From Gracilimonas sp. (lineage in GTDB: Bacteria > Bacteroidota > Rhodothermia > Balneolales > Balneolaceae): a stretch of DNA of 64,000 nucleotides. How positions within the stretch are numbered: the stretch's first letter is position 1; every line of letters starts with the position of its first letter. The position numbers and the translations under genes are program-made. Positions 42,017-51,445 of the stretch are shown here, one piece after another. Under the pieces are notes generated by a model. The model saw only the letters and a list, made by a program, of their open reading frames with translations, was not told where the DNA came from and ran no database searches. The stretch covers positions 124,001-188,000 of the forward strand of contig NZ_JABURM010000006.1 of assembly GCF_014762685.1 (NCBI RefSeq). The letters are read 5' to 3'.

Positions 42017-44701
42017 TTAGAAATTAACACGGATTCCAAAATTATAACGTCTTGGAAGACCTAAGAATACCTCAGCGTCATCCGCATCGTGGTCTCCATC
42101 AAAGTCGTTAAAACGACTATTGTCAACTGCATCCTGAATATATGTTTCATCAAGCAGGTTGAACATGTTCAGGAAGAAGGTTGTTCCTTCAAGGATATCA
42201 TCAAATGTATAGTTCACGTGCAGATTAAACACCGTATAGTTAGGTGCTTGCCATGGTTGTGCTCTGTCCGTTTCATCATCCCGACCGATTGGGTTAAAGT
42301 CTGACCAGTGACGGTAGAAAGAGGTTCCCACTAATTGAACGTCAACATTATTGGAAGGCTGCAATCCAAGGACATAAGCCAATTGAGCCTGAGGCGCATT
42401 ACCTACTTTCAGGCCTTCAAGATATAGATTTATGTTTTGCGCACTTCCAGGATCTCCTTGATCTGTCAGATAAACAGCAGAAACATCGTTTTGGTATTCC
42501 CAAAGGTTATAAGAACCGGCAACATCCAAACGAACCCAGTCATTAGGCTTATAAGAAGTTTCCAATTCAACACCGGAGTGCATTTGATCAAGACCGGAAA
42601 TGTTAATAATACCATCACTTCCATCTTCTTGCTGCACACCTCTTGTAAATGATCGGTCCTGACGGTCAGTCAAGTAGTAGTTGGCATTTACGCCAAACTT
42701 ACCGCTGGCATCACGATAGCGAAGACCCGCTTCATAGAAAAAGAATTTTTCATTTTGAGGATCTTCATTAATAGCACCATTGAAATCGCTAATTACGTTA
42801 TCAAAGATCGGCACTTTAGAAATGAAACCTACATTTACATATGCACCCAGATTATCATTGATATTATAAAGACCGCCACCTTTTACCTGATATCCAACAA
42901 TGTTATCAGACTCACGAGTCAATGGGCTGCCATTTTCCTCTAGGAAAAAGTTTTCATGAGTATACTTAATTGTTGAAATACCACCAGTAGCATATACACT
43001 GTATTGGTCAGTTACATACTCACCCTGAACATACCCGCCATACCAGTCTACGGTGTTTGTAAAGTCATAAGCAACTTTATCACCTAATCTTGCCCGGTAG
43101 TTTGGATTCAGCTCATTGTTGGTTTCAACGTAGTATTCTCCGCCAAGCAGGTCACGTACCTCACGGTAATGCTCAATCTCAGCTGTTCTCCAGTCAAGCC
43201 CGGCCTGAATTTCAAAATTTTCAGTTGCCTGGTAAGACAGTTTCAGAATATCACCGATGGTCCATTGGTTGTTACGGCTGTTACGAATAATTCCATTGGA
43301 TTCTGAATTTGGATTATTGACTGGGTCATAAGCGTTATCAGCAATAGTAGCATCCCAGTCAGCTACACGCTGGTTGTGGCTATAATCCCACTCGATATCC
43401 CCAAGAGTACCGGTTCCACCACCTTGTCCTCCGGAATAGTAAAGTACGTTAGTCATGGTAAGCTTATCGCTTAACTCACTATACCAGTTCAGGTTAATTT
43501 GCGGCTTGTGAAAAAAGTTTTCACGCTCGTTAATAAAATCTTTGCTGTACCGGCTCTGGATAGAAGAATTCACCCATGCACCGTCACCAATATATTGTTT
43601 TCCATTGTATGAAGAAGAAACTCCGGATACATTGGGGTTGGCGAAACGACCTAATTCACCGTGTACATCTGCAGCCGCCGGGTCGTAACCGTCAAGGCTC
43701 AATGCGTAAGAACGGTCGTAAGCAGCGGTATTCAATTTGTACAGGTTTTGTCCGTGACGTTGAGGGGCACCCAATACAAAAAGATCAAAGCGATTGTCTT
43801 CATTGGCTTGATACGAAGCAGCCAAGTGATAAGCCCATGCATCGGTCCAGGTTCCTTCAACGATACCGTCGCCTTCTTTACGCACACCTACAGCGCTGAA
43901 AGCCCACTTGTCATTGATTAAACCGGAATTTAATTGAAGGGTCTTTTTGGTAAAAGCACCGCTTCCATTTTCAAACTTCACAGAACCGCCTGCTTGATTC
44001 GCACTAGGATCCGTAATAATGTTAAGCGTACCACCCACTGAAGGTACTGCAAGGTTTACATTAGAAATACCTCTTTGAACCTGGATAGAACGGGCAGCAT
44101 CACCAATACCATCCCAGTTAGACCAGTATACCCAGCCATTTTCCATATCATTTACAGGTACACCGTTGATCATAACAGCAACATTACGTTGGCTGAATCC
44201 ACGAACGTTAATTCGGGCATCACCGGAACCTCCACCTTCTCCGGTTGAATAAACAGAAGGAGTAATATTTAACACTTCAGGAAGGTTACGCGAACCTAAT
44301 TGAGCCTGAATAGCTTCCTGATCTACATCAGAGAAAGCAACCGGTGTGGTTTGATCTGAACGGGAAGCAAAAACCTCAAGTGCCGTTAGTGAAGCACTGG
44401 TTAGTTCCATTTCAAAATTCAGTTCCATATCACTAGAACCAACAGTGATTTCTTCGGTGATAGTTACAAATCCAACACTGGATACACGGATAGTGTAAGT
44501 TCCCGGCTGAACATCCCGGATTACGTATTCACCGTTAAGGTTAGTTGCATTACCTTGGTTGGTTCCCATCAAGATCAGGTTAGCGCCTATGATTGGCTCC
44601 CCTGAACCTTCTTCAGTAACCGTACCTCTGATAGCAGACTGTGCAAGTACTGCTCCAGAAATACCAAAGATTAAAATTACAGTGGATAGATATTTAAGCA
44701 T
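42017..44701 (-). CDS. TonB-dependent receptor with carboxypeptidase-regulatory-like domain
   Basis: 894 residues with signal peptide (VILIFGISGAVLAQ). CarboxypepD_reg-like domain (~22-105: IRGTVTEEGSGEPIIGANL, YTIRVSSVGF), plug domain (~125-235: LPEVLNITPSVYSTGEG, INVRGFSQRNVAVMINGVP, GISNVNLAVPSVGGTLNI) and a beta-barrel ending in GLPRRYNFGIRVNF, with terminal Phe as usual for outer-membrane insertion. No SusD-like partner is next to it, so it is not a classic SusCD pair. Substrate unknown; it takes up a ligand through the outer membrane using TonB energy. Confidence 0.94.
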   Translation of the reverse strand: MLKYLSTVILIFGISGAVLAQSAIRGTVTEEGSGEPIIGANLILMGTNQGNATNLNGEYVIRDVQPGTYTIRVSSVGFVTITEEITVGSSDMELNFEMELTSASLTALEVFASRSDQTTPVAFSDVDQEAIQAQLGSRNLPEVLNITPSVYSTGEGGGSGDARINVRGFSQRNVAVMINGVPVNDMENGWVYWSNWDGIGDAARSIQVQRGISNVNLAVPSVGGTLNIITDPSANQAGGSVKFENGSGAFTKKTLQLNSGLINDKWAFSAVGVRKEGDGIVEGTWTDAWAYHLAASYQANEDNRFDLFVLGAPQRHGQNLYKLNTAAYDRSYALSLDGYDPAAADVHGELGRFANPNVSGVSSSYNGKQYIGDGAWVNSSIQSRYSKDFINERENFFHKPQINLNWYSELSDKLTMTNVLYYSGGQGGGTGTLGDIEWDYSHNQRVADWDATIADNAYDPVNNPNSESNGIIRNSRNNQWTIGDILKLSYQATENFEIQAGLDWRTAEIEHYREVRDLLGGEYYVETNNELNPNYRARLGDKVAYDFTNTVDWYGGYVQGEYVTDQYSVYATGGISTIKYTHENFFLEENGSPLTRESDNIVGYQVKGGGLYNINDNLGAYVNVGFISKVPIFDNVISDFNGAINEDPQNEKFFFYEAGLRYRDASGKFGVNANYYLTDRQDRSFTRGVQQEDGSDGIINISGLDQMHSGVELETSYKPNDWVRLDVAGSYNLWEYQNDVSAVYLTDQGDPGSAQNINLYLEGLKVGNAPQAQLAYVLGLQPSNNVDVQLVGTSFYRHWSDFNPIGRDDETDRAQPWQAPNYTVFNLHVNYTFDDILEGTTFFLNMFNLLDETYIQDAVDNSRFNDFDGDHDADDAEVFLGLPRRYNFGIRVNF

Positions 44702-44850
44702 GGTGTTTATTTTTGGTTGTGAGGTTAGATATATGATTATTGTGAAAAACCATTAAATGAATTTTGATGCCATTCATTACTTTACAAAGAGAAAGTATTT
44801 ATGGCTAAAAAATAGCCGCTGCTTAATTAACTATTTTATTTCATTTCCGC

Positions 44851-44858
44851 CAAAGATA
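44851..44858 (-). promoter_or_regulatory. Possible Bacteroidota-type -7 promoter box (TATCTTTG)
   Basis: Read on the minus strand, TATCTTTG fits TAnnTTTG of Bacteroidota sigma-A promoters, ~150 nt upstream of the TonB receptor start. A matching -33 TTTG was not seen clearly. Otherwise the 330-bp gap 44702-45031 holds only the upstream terminator. Confidence 0.25.
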
Positions 44859-44981
44859 GTAATAATGAGCTAAAACTCCGCCCCCATTTCTGACTTAATA
44901 GTATCTTAACATCACATATATTTTTGCGCTTCCGTTTAGCTCCCTCTTTAAGCCTGATGAGCATTTTATCTCCCCCTCAAT

Positions 44982-45012
44982 AAAAAAAGGGATCTCTTGC
45001 AAGAGATCCCTT
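44982..45012 (-). terminator. Intrinsic terminator after the Oar-like receptor gene
   Basis: AAGGGATCTCTT-GC-AAGAGATCCCTT (44987-45012) with an A-run (44982-44988) giving the T-tail on the minus strand. It lies 20 nt after the receptor stop. Confidence 0.92.
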
Positions 45013-45031
45013 AAAAGAAAACAGCTCATTT

Positions 45032-48000
45032 TTAGAAACTATATCTCAATCCTATTTGAGCTAACCAACGAGAACTGTAAGTACCAGAGTCTTGTATATT
45101 GCGGTTATAGAGTTCTTCCTGGCTATTAACGCCATTAGGAATTATTACCGAATATACCGGAGTGAAGTCGCCATTTGAAGCATCTTGGAATTCTTCAAAT
45201 CGAACTATGGATCTTGAGCCACCGATAGTATATCGTTTACCCCAGTTGGCACCAACAATTTCACCTAAAAGGTTTGTAAAGTTGAACACATCAAAAGTAA
45301 GTTCAACTTTTTGTTGTCTATTCATTACATCTGCAAAGATCTCTTGTTTCACTTTTAGGTCCAGAACAAACTCAAAAGGACCTCTTACTCCATTTCTCTC
45401 AGCATACTTCCCTCTTCTGCTATCTAAATAGTCACTACTGCTTATGAAAGCTTCAAGCTCTTCAGCTTGGGCTGCCTGTTCAGCCGGAGTTCCTACATAA
45501 GCTAGATCAGAAGCATTTTCAGGAATATACATTAAGGCAGTGTTACCACCATTCTCACCTAGCATGTCTTCACTACCCGCAATGGTGTAAGAAAATGGAC
45601 GCCCAGAAGAAGCATCCATGAAAATAGAAACAGATGTCGCAAGATTATTAAAGAACTCTTTGCGATAATTTATATTGGCGATAATTCTATGACCTAAAGA
45701 AAAATCAGAACGTGACAGTCCCAAGTTATTTGCCCCATTGACATGCTCCATGCCATCCCAAATAGAATTTATTTGAGATGAAGTACCATCATTTATGGTG
45801 TAGGAGTCGCCATATGTATACGATAGACTGGTAAATAATCCGCTGTTAAATTCTTTGCTAAGAGTAGCAGAAATATCATAACTGTACCCTTCACTAGTAT
45901 TACCAACTCGGTGAATGTTTTGATAACGATCATCAATTAATGTGGCTGATTGATCAATCACATTAGGGTCGAAGGTTTCAAAACCATGCGCATAAATTGG
46001 CCGGTTATCCGGTCCATCTAAAGTTTCATTTGCAGGTTTTAAGTTAATATTCGTCACCAAAATATTGTTGATATTTTTAGTGAATTGCGCTTCCAGAGTA
46101 CCCGTAAAGCCATAAGATAGTTCACGATCTATACCGATACCAGTTCTGAATACCCTTGGATATTTAAAATTCTCTTCAAAAATCTCCAAACGCCCACTTG
46201 GAATAAGCTCATCCTCACTTCGCCCATAGTCAACAAGTGTCAAACCATTTTCCACATTCGGACGAAATTCATTCGGGCCGAACTCAGCTAAAATCCCGGT
46301 ATTAGCTCCGTTATTCAAGTACATTCCACCCGGCCAGACGAATGGTACTCTTCCAAGAAATACTCCAGCTCCCCCCCTAATTTGGGTGGTCTTATCACCA
46401 GATAGATCCATATTGAAACCTAAACGTGGTGAAACATATAGTTGTGCTGACGGAGGCTCGCCCGGCGTTGCTCCATTCAAATCATGGAATTGTTTAAGGT
46501 CAGGTATAGTTGTTTCAAAAACATCCGGAGCAAATCGAGGTTCCGTCGTGATTCCTGGCACATCAAACCGAAGGCCTCCGGTGAGTCTGAAATTATTATT
46601 TACTTGCCATTCATCTTCAACATAAAAACCTATTTGGTAAGCATTAAATGCTCCGATATTTTCCGAATTATCCCCAACATTGCTGTTGTCTCCGACAAGT
46701 GAGAAACCTCTTAAAACAAATGACAAGGCAGGATCAATGTTTGGATCATTAACCGCTTGAACTGATTGCCTGAATTCGTCTACACCCGTTCCGTTGCCAT
46801 CTTGGTCGGAAAAGAAATACCATCCATAGTTGAACGGAATAAACAGGTTCGATATATCATAAAACTCATTATGAGTACCAATGGTTAAAGTATGGTCTCC
46901 AAGAAATAAGCTAAAGTCATTCGTTATCGTAAAGATATCCTGCTCAAGTATGTTTGCAGTTGAAAAAGGTTCATTACCCAAAAATATATCACCATCTCCA
47001 TCTTCAATATTTACTGTTGGAAAAGCCTGACCATTCACGCCACGATCATCTCGCACTCTAGTATAACCCAAGATAAACTTGTTAGCTTTGTTGTCGCCAA
47101 AAGTACTACTCAGTTCTAAAGCAGTTGAATTAGTGGTGCTGGGGAAAACTTCGTTACGACCTGAATAGTTAATATTAAAACTTGAGCTTCCAAATCCGTC
47201 AACATTAGTGGCTTTCACATAGCTGTGACGAGCCATAAGCTTATGGTTCTGGCTAATGTTCCAATTTAATTTGAATAGTGCCTGATCACTGTCTAATGTA
47301 GATTCAGCATCACCGAAAGACCCCGGATCATATCCCACCTCATCCACAAGAAATTGTCGCAGATCTTGTAATCCAGAAATTCCTGCCGTTCCTGAATAGT
47401 TCCCTGCAAAAGGCTGAGGAGTTTCTGATCTTAAAAATTCAAGGTTTGCAAAAAAGAATAATTTGTCCTCTACAATCGGACCACCTAATCTAAGACCAAT
47501 TCTATTATTAGTGAAAGCAGGTAATCTTTCTCTTTCTCCTCCCTCAGCATCAATAATAGCAGAAGGGGTTTTACCTGCTAACCCTTCACTTCTTCTGAAA
47601 TAATAAACAGAACCTTCAAAATTATTAGTACCACTTCGAGTAATAGCATTAATTGCACCTCCGGTAAATCCACCTTGAGTTACACTGTAAGGTGATAGGT
47701 TAATTTGAAATTGCTCAATTGCATCTAAACTTATGGGGGTAGTTCCTGTCTGCCCACCATTAGTTCCCTGAGCAGACAGCCCGAATACATCATTATTAAC
47801 TGCCCCATCAATGAAAATTGAGTTATATCGATTATTTTGACCGGCAATAGAAATAGCAGGACCGTCATCATCATCGTTAGCAACATAAGCCTGAGGTATC
47901 AACCTGGTAAAATCAGCAAGATCTCTACCCACTGTTGGCGCATTATCAATATCTTGTTCTCTAACATTACTGCTAACCCCGGTTCGAGTTTGGTCAAAAA

Positions 48001-48379
48001 CACCTCCTGCAACAATTTCGAGCTCACCTAATTCGGCAGCATCCTCAGCCAAAACGGCTTCAATTTCATACCTTTCTCCAAGTTCCAGATATATACCTTC
48101 CTCTATTCTTGGCTCGAAACCAACAAATGTAATTCGAACGGTATAAGGCCCGCCAACACGCATATTTCGGATTGTAAAATTACCCCTTTCGTTTGTTGCG
48201 GTCCCGTACTCTGAACCCGAAGGCTCGTGAGTAGCTAGTATAGTTGCTCCGGGTAAAACTTCTCCGTTAGTATCAACTACCGTACCTGTTATGGTTGAGG
48301 TGGTAACACCCTGCCCATAAGACAAAAGCGGCAATAACACTAAAGACATAAATAATGTAACCGTATATAAAGATCTCAT
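45032..48379 (-). CDS. Oar-like TonB-dependent receptor
   Basis: 1115 residues; signal peptide to SYGQ. Carboxypeptidase-regulatory-like domain (~25-115: TITGTVVDTNGEVLPGATI, FTIRNMRVGGPYTVRITFVGF), plug (~130-245: RDLADFTRLIPQAYVAND, ISIAGQNNRYNSIFIDGA, NAITRSGTNNFEGSVYYF) and a long beta-barrel that ends in IGLRYSF. The absence of a clear N-terminal TonB box and the GxVxDxxGExLPGAT start fit the Oar family of Myxococcota and Bacteroidota, which in other species takes part in protein secretion or peptide uptake. Upstream, TGTTACGTAACA forms a palindrome ~50 nt before the start. Confidence 0.93.
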   Translation of the reverse strand: MRSLYTVTLFMSLVLLPLLSYGQGVTTSTITGTVVDTNGEVLPGATILATHEPSGSEYGTATNERGNFTIRNMRVGGPYTVRITFVGFEPRIEEGIYLELGERYEIEAVLAEDAAELGELEIVAGGVFDQTRTGVSSNVREQDIDNAPTVGRDLADFTRLIPQAYVANDDDDGPAISIAGQNNRYNSIFIDGAVNNDVFGLSAQGTNGGQTGTTPISLDAIEQFQINLSPYSVTQGGFTGGAINAITRSGTNNFEGSVYYFRRSEGLAGKTPSAIIDAEGGERERLPAFTNNRIGLRLGGPIVEDKLFFFANLEFLRSETPQPFAGNYSGTAGISGLQDLRQFLVDEVGYDPGSFGDAESTLDSDQALFKLNWNISQNHKLMARHSYVKATNVDGFGSSSFNINYSGRNEVFPSTTNSTALELSSTFGDNKANKFILGYTRVRDDRGVNGQAFPTVNIEDGDGDIFLGNEPFSTANILEQDIFTITNDFSLFLGDHTLTIGTHNEFYDISNLFIPFNYGWYFFSDQDGNGTGVDEFRQSVQAVNDPNIDPALSFVLRGFSLVGDNSNVGDNSENIGAFNAYQIGFYVEDEWQVNNNFRLTGGLRFDVPGITTEPRFAPDVFETTIPDLKQFHDLNGATPGEPPSAQLYVSPRLGFNMDLSGDKTTQIRGGAGVFLGRVPFVWPGGMYLNNGANTGILAEFGPNEFRPNVENGLTLVDYGRSEDELIPSGRLEIFEENFKYPRVFRTGIGIDRELSYGFTGTLEAQFTKNINNILVTNINLKPANETLDGPDNRPIYAHGFETFDPNVIDQSATLIDDRYQNIHRVGNTSEGYSYDISATLSKEFNSGLFTSLSYTYGDSYTINDGTSSQINSIWDGMEHVNGANNLGLSRSDFSLGHRIIANINYRKEFFNNLATSVSIFMDASSGRPFSYTIAGSEDMLGENGGNTALMYIPENASDLAYVGTPAEQAAQAEELEAFISSSDYLDSRRGKYAERNGVRGPFEFVLDLKVKQEIFADVMNRQQKVELTFDVFNFTNLLGEIVGANWGKRYTIGGSRSIVRFEEFQDASNGDFTPVYSVIIPNGVNSQEELYNRNIQDSGTYSSRWLAQIGLRYSF

Positions 48380-48429
48380 AGATTTATCTGTTTTTGTTAG
48401 AAATAAGGCGCTAAGAATAAAAAATTTTA

Positions 48430-48441
48430 TGTTACGTAACA
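48430..48441. promoter_or_regulatory. Palindrome TGTTACGTAACA upstream of the Oar-like receptor
   Basis: A perfect 12-bp dyad 51-62 nt before the receptor ATG, where a repressor or activator site would be expected. No regulator gene is linked. Confidence 0.3.
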
Positions 48442-48506
48442 GTTAAATAACTATGCTTTTTCTATTTAAACTTGAAAGTAACTGATTTGAAATAACACTC
48501 TTCATA

Positions 48507-49190
48507 TCATTTCAAATTTTCTTTATAAAAGTGCATAATTACATATTGGTTTACCCTTAAATAATAAAGAAAAACTACCAACACAAATATCAGCTGTAAT
48601 CTGAAAACCCCTATATTCTCATATTTTCTTGCTGATGTAAATACCGGCTTGGAGATGATAGAAAATTGTGCGTGAGCTTTGAGCCGGCTTACGATCTCCT
48701 GGTCTTCCATCACCATCAAAGCTTCATCAAACCCATTAATTTGCTCGAAAAGAGTCTTTTTTACAAACAGGCTTTGATCTCCAAAGCGGAAAAAATCGAT
48801 ATCGAAGCGAGTAAACCACGAATAAAATTTCAATACCGGTTGATTGCTGTCAAACCGTAAACGAAAGCACCCGCAATCATATCCCGAGTCAACTGCGTTC
48901 CTGATATCTGTAATAAAAGTTGGTGGTGGAGTAGTGTCAGCGTGCAAAAAATACAGCCATTCTCCCTTGGCATTTTTAGCTCCATAGTTCATTTGTCTTG
49001 CCCGGCCTTTTTGAGGTGAAGTAACTGTAACAGCCCCCTTTTTTTGAGCCAATTCAACCGTGTTATCTGTGCTTCCTCCGTCAACTACAATAATCTCTGC
49101 CTCTTCTTTGCGGCAGTGCTTATACAGATAGGCAATTAAATCCCCAATTTTTTTCTCTTCGTTGTAAGCAGGAATAATAATGCTGATCAT
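48507..49190 (-). CDS. Glycosyltransferase family 2, arsenosugar-cluster type
   Basis: 227 residues. GT-A fold signs: IIIPAYNEEKKIGDLI, IIVVDGGSTDNT, GRARQMNYGAKNAKGEWLYFLHADTTPP (DxD-like HAD). The C-terminus holds one hydrophobic helix (FRLQLIFVLVVFLYYLRV). It matches the TIGR04283-type glycosyltransferases found next to ArsS. Based on the two genes upstream it probably attaches or handles the sugar moiety in arsenosugar formation; the acceptor is not known from the sequence. 121 nt after arsS on the same strand. Confidence 0.88.
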   Translation of the reverse strand: MISIIIPAYNEEKKIGDLIAYLYKHCRKEEAEIIVVDGGSTDNTVELAQKKGAVTVTSPQKGRARQMNYGAKNAKGEWLYFLHADTTPPPTFITDIRNAVDSGYDCGCFRLRFDSNQPVLKFYSWFTRFDIDFFRFGDQSLFVKKTLFEQINGFDEALMVMEDQEIVSRLKAHAQFSIISKPVFTSARKYENIGVFRLQLIFVLVVFLYYLRVNQYVIMHFYKENLK

Positions 49191-49311
49191 TTTTTGTTTT
49201 TTTTTTGATGGCTTGTGGTCAGCTGATATTTAATACTTCGGTCGCATGCAATACGCCCTTACTGATTCTTGGCTATCTTCACTTCAAAATTCAAAATTTC
49301 TTGTTTGATAT

Positions 49312-50358
49312 TCAAGTAGTAGCTCCTCCACAGCTGCTTCCTGCGCCGGCTGTGCAACCATAACAATGCTGATTTACAAGGATTTCTCTATTGTTCAGAG
49401 AATCCGAATCAAACTCTTTGATATGCTGCACACTGTCTTTATGTGTCTCTATATCCAGCATTTGGTTGAAATCACAATCAAATAAACGCCCGTCCCAACC
49501 AACCGAAATGGTGTTTCGGCACATCACCCCGGTTGCTGCTGTAGGATTGAATGACTTAATGAGTTTTTCCATGTATTCTTCAAGATTTCCGGACATCAGC
49601 AAGAAATTCAGAAAACGGCTGATCGGCAGATTTGTGATGGTGTAAAGATCATTGAATTCAATATTATGTTTACGGCGAAGCTCTTTCTTAAACTCTTGTT
49701 TGATCTCCTCCTGATCTCCCGGAAGAAATGCTCCCACGGGATTGTAAACAAGATTAAGCAACAAACCTGAATCTTCTTTCCCATATCCCAATTCATTCAG
49801 TTTTTTCAATGCGATAATGGATTTATCATAAGTACCCTTACCACGCTGCCGGTCGGTTCTTGACTTACTGTAAAATGGCAGTGAACAAGTAACTTCTACT
49901 CCGTGCTTTTTAAAGAATTCCGGCAGATCACCAAATTTATTGGTAGTAAGAATGGTGAGGTTAGAACGTACTATCACATGCTTCCCAAGTGCTGAGGCTT
50001 CCTCCACAAACCATCTGAAATGCGGATTCATCTCAGGGGCACCCCCGGTTAAGTCAACAATGTCGATGTCAGTACCTTTAAGAGCATCAAGGCAGTATTG
50101 AAAAGTTTCCTTTGTCATGATCTCTTTCCGGTCCGGCCCTGCATCAACATGACAGTGTTTACAGGTCATATTACACATGTAGCCCACATTCATTTGAAAA
50201 ATTTCAATTCCTGTTGGCTTCAGGGGGAACAGGTCAATCTCCTCTAATTTCTCCTCGAACTTAGTCAGAGATTTAATCTTGTCGTTGTGGGAATTAATAA
50301 TTTCAATTTGGACTTCAGGATCGGATAATGAGTGCGCTTTCGCTTGTAAACTTTTCAT
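49312..50358 (-). CDS. arsS: Arsenosugar biosynthesis radical SAM protein ArsS
   Basis: 348 residues. Radical SAM cluster motif CNMTCKHC in MNVGYMCNMTCKHCHVDAGP, LTGGAPEMNPHF (GGE-like), and a C-terminal extension rich in Cys (QHCYGCTAGAGSSCGG), typical of ArsS with its DUF3641 domain. Family members transfer a 5'-deoxyadenosyl group to dimethylarsinous acid, the first step toward arsenosugars. An ArsM methyltransferase, the usual preceding enzyme, is not in the window. Middle gene of the three-gene set with the AhpD-like protein (90 nt upstream) and the glycosyltransferase. Confidence 0.94.
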   Translation of the reverse strand: MKSLQAKAHSLSDPEVQIEIINSHNDKIKSLTKFEEKLEEIDLFPLKPTGIEIFQMNVGYMCNMTCKHCHVDAGPDRKEIMTKETFQYCLDALKGTDIDIVDLTGGAPEMNPHFRWFVEEASALGKHVIVRSNLTILTTNKFGDLPEFFKKHGVEVTCSLPFYSKSRTDRQRGKGTYDKSIIALKKLNELGYGKEDSGLLLNLVYNPVGAFLPGDQEEIKQEFKKELRRKHNIEFNDLYTITNLPISRFLNFLLMSGNLEEYMEKLIKSFNPTAATGVMCRNTISVGWDGRLFDCDFNQMLDIETHKDSVQHIKEFDSDSLNNREILVNQHCYGCTAGAGSSCGGATT

Positions 50359-50447
50359 AATAACCTGCTAAATACTGCTTTATACTTATACACTTTAATT
50401 AATAAACTATTTTCCTGGAACAACAGTATATCTGCCTAATTATATGA

Positions 50448-50783
50448 TTACATGGAAAGGTCTTTTACTTTATTCATCATCTGCACACTGTGCACAAGGG
50501 ATGAGCCGCTGCGAATAGCTGCCGAAACATGAACCGCCTCCATCATTTGCTCTTCACTTGCTCCGGTTTCAAGGCTTTCGGTGGTATAGGCATCAATACA
50601 ATATGGACATTGAACAGTATGGGAAACTGCCAGTGCAATCAATGCCTTTTCCCTTTTGGTTAGTGCTCCTTCTTCAAAAACCTCCCCATAATATTCAAAA
50701 AATTTAGTTCCAAGTTTTTCACCGAATTCAGTAATGTCGCCAAACTTTTTTAAGTCTTCTGTTTTATAATATGATTTATCCAT
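50448..50783 (-). CDS. AhpD-like (carboxymuconolactone decarboxylase family) protein, arsenosugar-associated
   Basis: 111 residues. AhpD fold with redox motif CPYCIDAYT (Cys-x-x-Cys) and downstream EQMMEAVHVSAAIRSGSSLVHSVQMMNKV. This is the arsenosugar biosynthesis-associated peroxidase-like group. It likely supports redox chemistry of arsenic intermediates, inferred from gene neighbourhood rather than shown. First gene of the set; the 174-bp region upstream separates it from a divergent outer-membrane protein gene. Confidence 0.9.
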   Translation of the reverse strand: MDKSYYKTEDLKKFGDITEFGEKLGTKFFEYYGEVFEEGALTKREKALIALAVSHTVQCPYCIDAYTTESLETGASEEQMMEAVHVSAAIRSGSSLVHSVQMMNKVKDLSM

Positions 50784-50957
50784 TTCATCCGATTTTTATT
50801 AATAGTAAACGATTTTATTAGATGGTATACTCTACAATAATCTTACATATTTCATTCTAACTTTATTTTAAGAACCCACTATTTTTAAATGATTGGAACA
50901 AATTTTACCCTTTTTGCATTAAATGAGTAAATAACCACAACTAAAGAGTTATTAATT

Positions 50958-51437
50958 ATGAAATTTACCAAGATACTACCAATGTTAATTATTTTGGTCG
51001 GGCTTTTGTTTATGACCCCCGACACAGCAAAAGCCCAGGCTAATGGGCAGGGCGGAAATTTTGGGTTGGGGATTATGCTGGGTGAACCTACAGGTATTTC
51101 AATTAAATCATGGAACACCTCCCGGTCTGCTTTCGACTTAGGCGCAGCCTGGTCATTTGGTCGGAATGATGCGCTTCATATCCATGGAGACTACTTGTTA
51201 CATTCCTGGTTAACCGGTATTGAAGAAGGAGACCTTGCCTTTTACTATGGAGTTGGTGCCCGTTTGGTACTTAGTGATCCTGATGCAAGAGCGGGAATCA
51301 GGGTTCCTATAGGCCTAAACTACATCATACCTAATTCACAAGTCGATTTATTCGTGGAAGCCGTACCTATTCTAAATTTTACACCAAGCACCGACTTTGA
51401 CGGTAACGGAGCTTTGGGTATCAGGTATTATTTCTAA
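50958..51437 (+). CDS. Small outer-membrane beta-barrel protein
   Basis: 159 residues; signal peptide ILPMLIILVGLLFMTPDTAKAQA. The mature chain is short amphipathic strands (NFGLGIMLGEPTGISIKSW, SAFDLGAAWSFGRNDALHIHGDYLLHSW, LAFYYGVGARLVL, AGIRVPIGLNYIIP, VDLFVEAVPILNFTP) ending in GALGIRYYF, with C-terminal Phe. An eight-stranded barrel of OmpW/OmpA type size is likely. No function can be assigned. Divergent from the arsenosugar genes. Confidence 0.75.
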   Translation: MKFTKILPMLIILVGLLFMTPDTAKAQANGQGGNFGLGIMLGEPTGISIKSWNTSRSAFDLGAAWSFGRNDALHIHGDYLLHSWLTGIEEGDLAFYYGVGARLVLSDPDARAGIRVPIGLNYIIPNSQVDLFVEAVPILNFTPSTDFDGNGALGIRYYF

Positions 51438-51445
51438 AGAATAGA

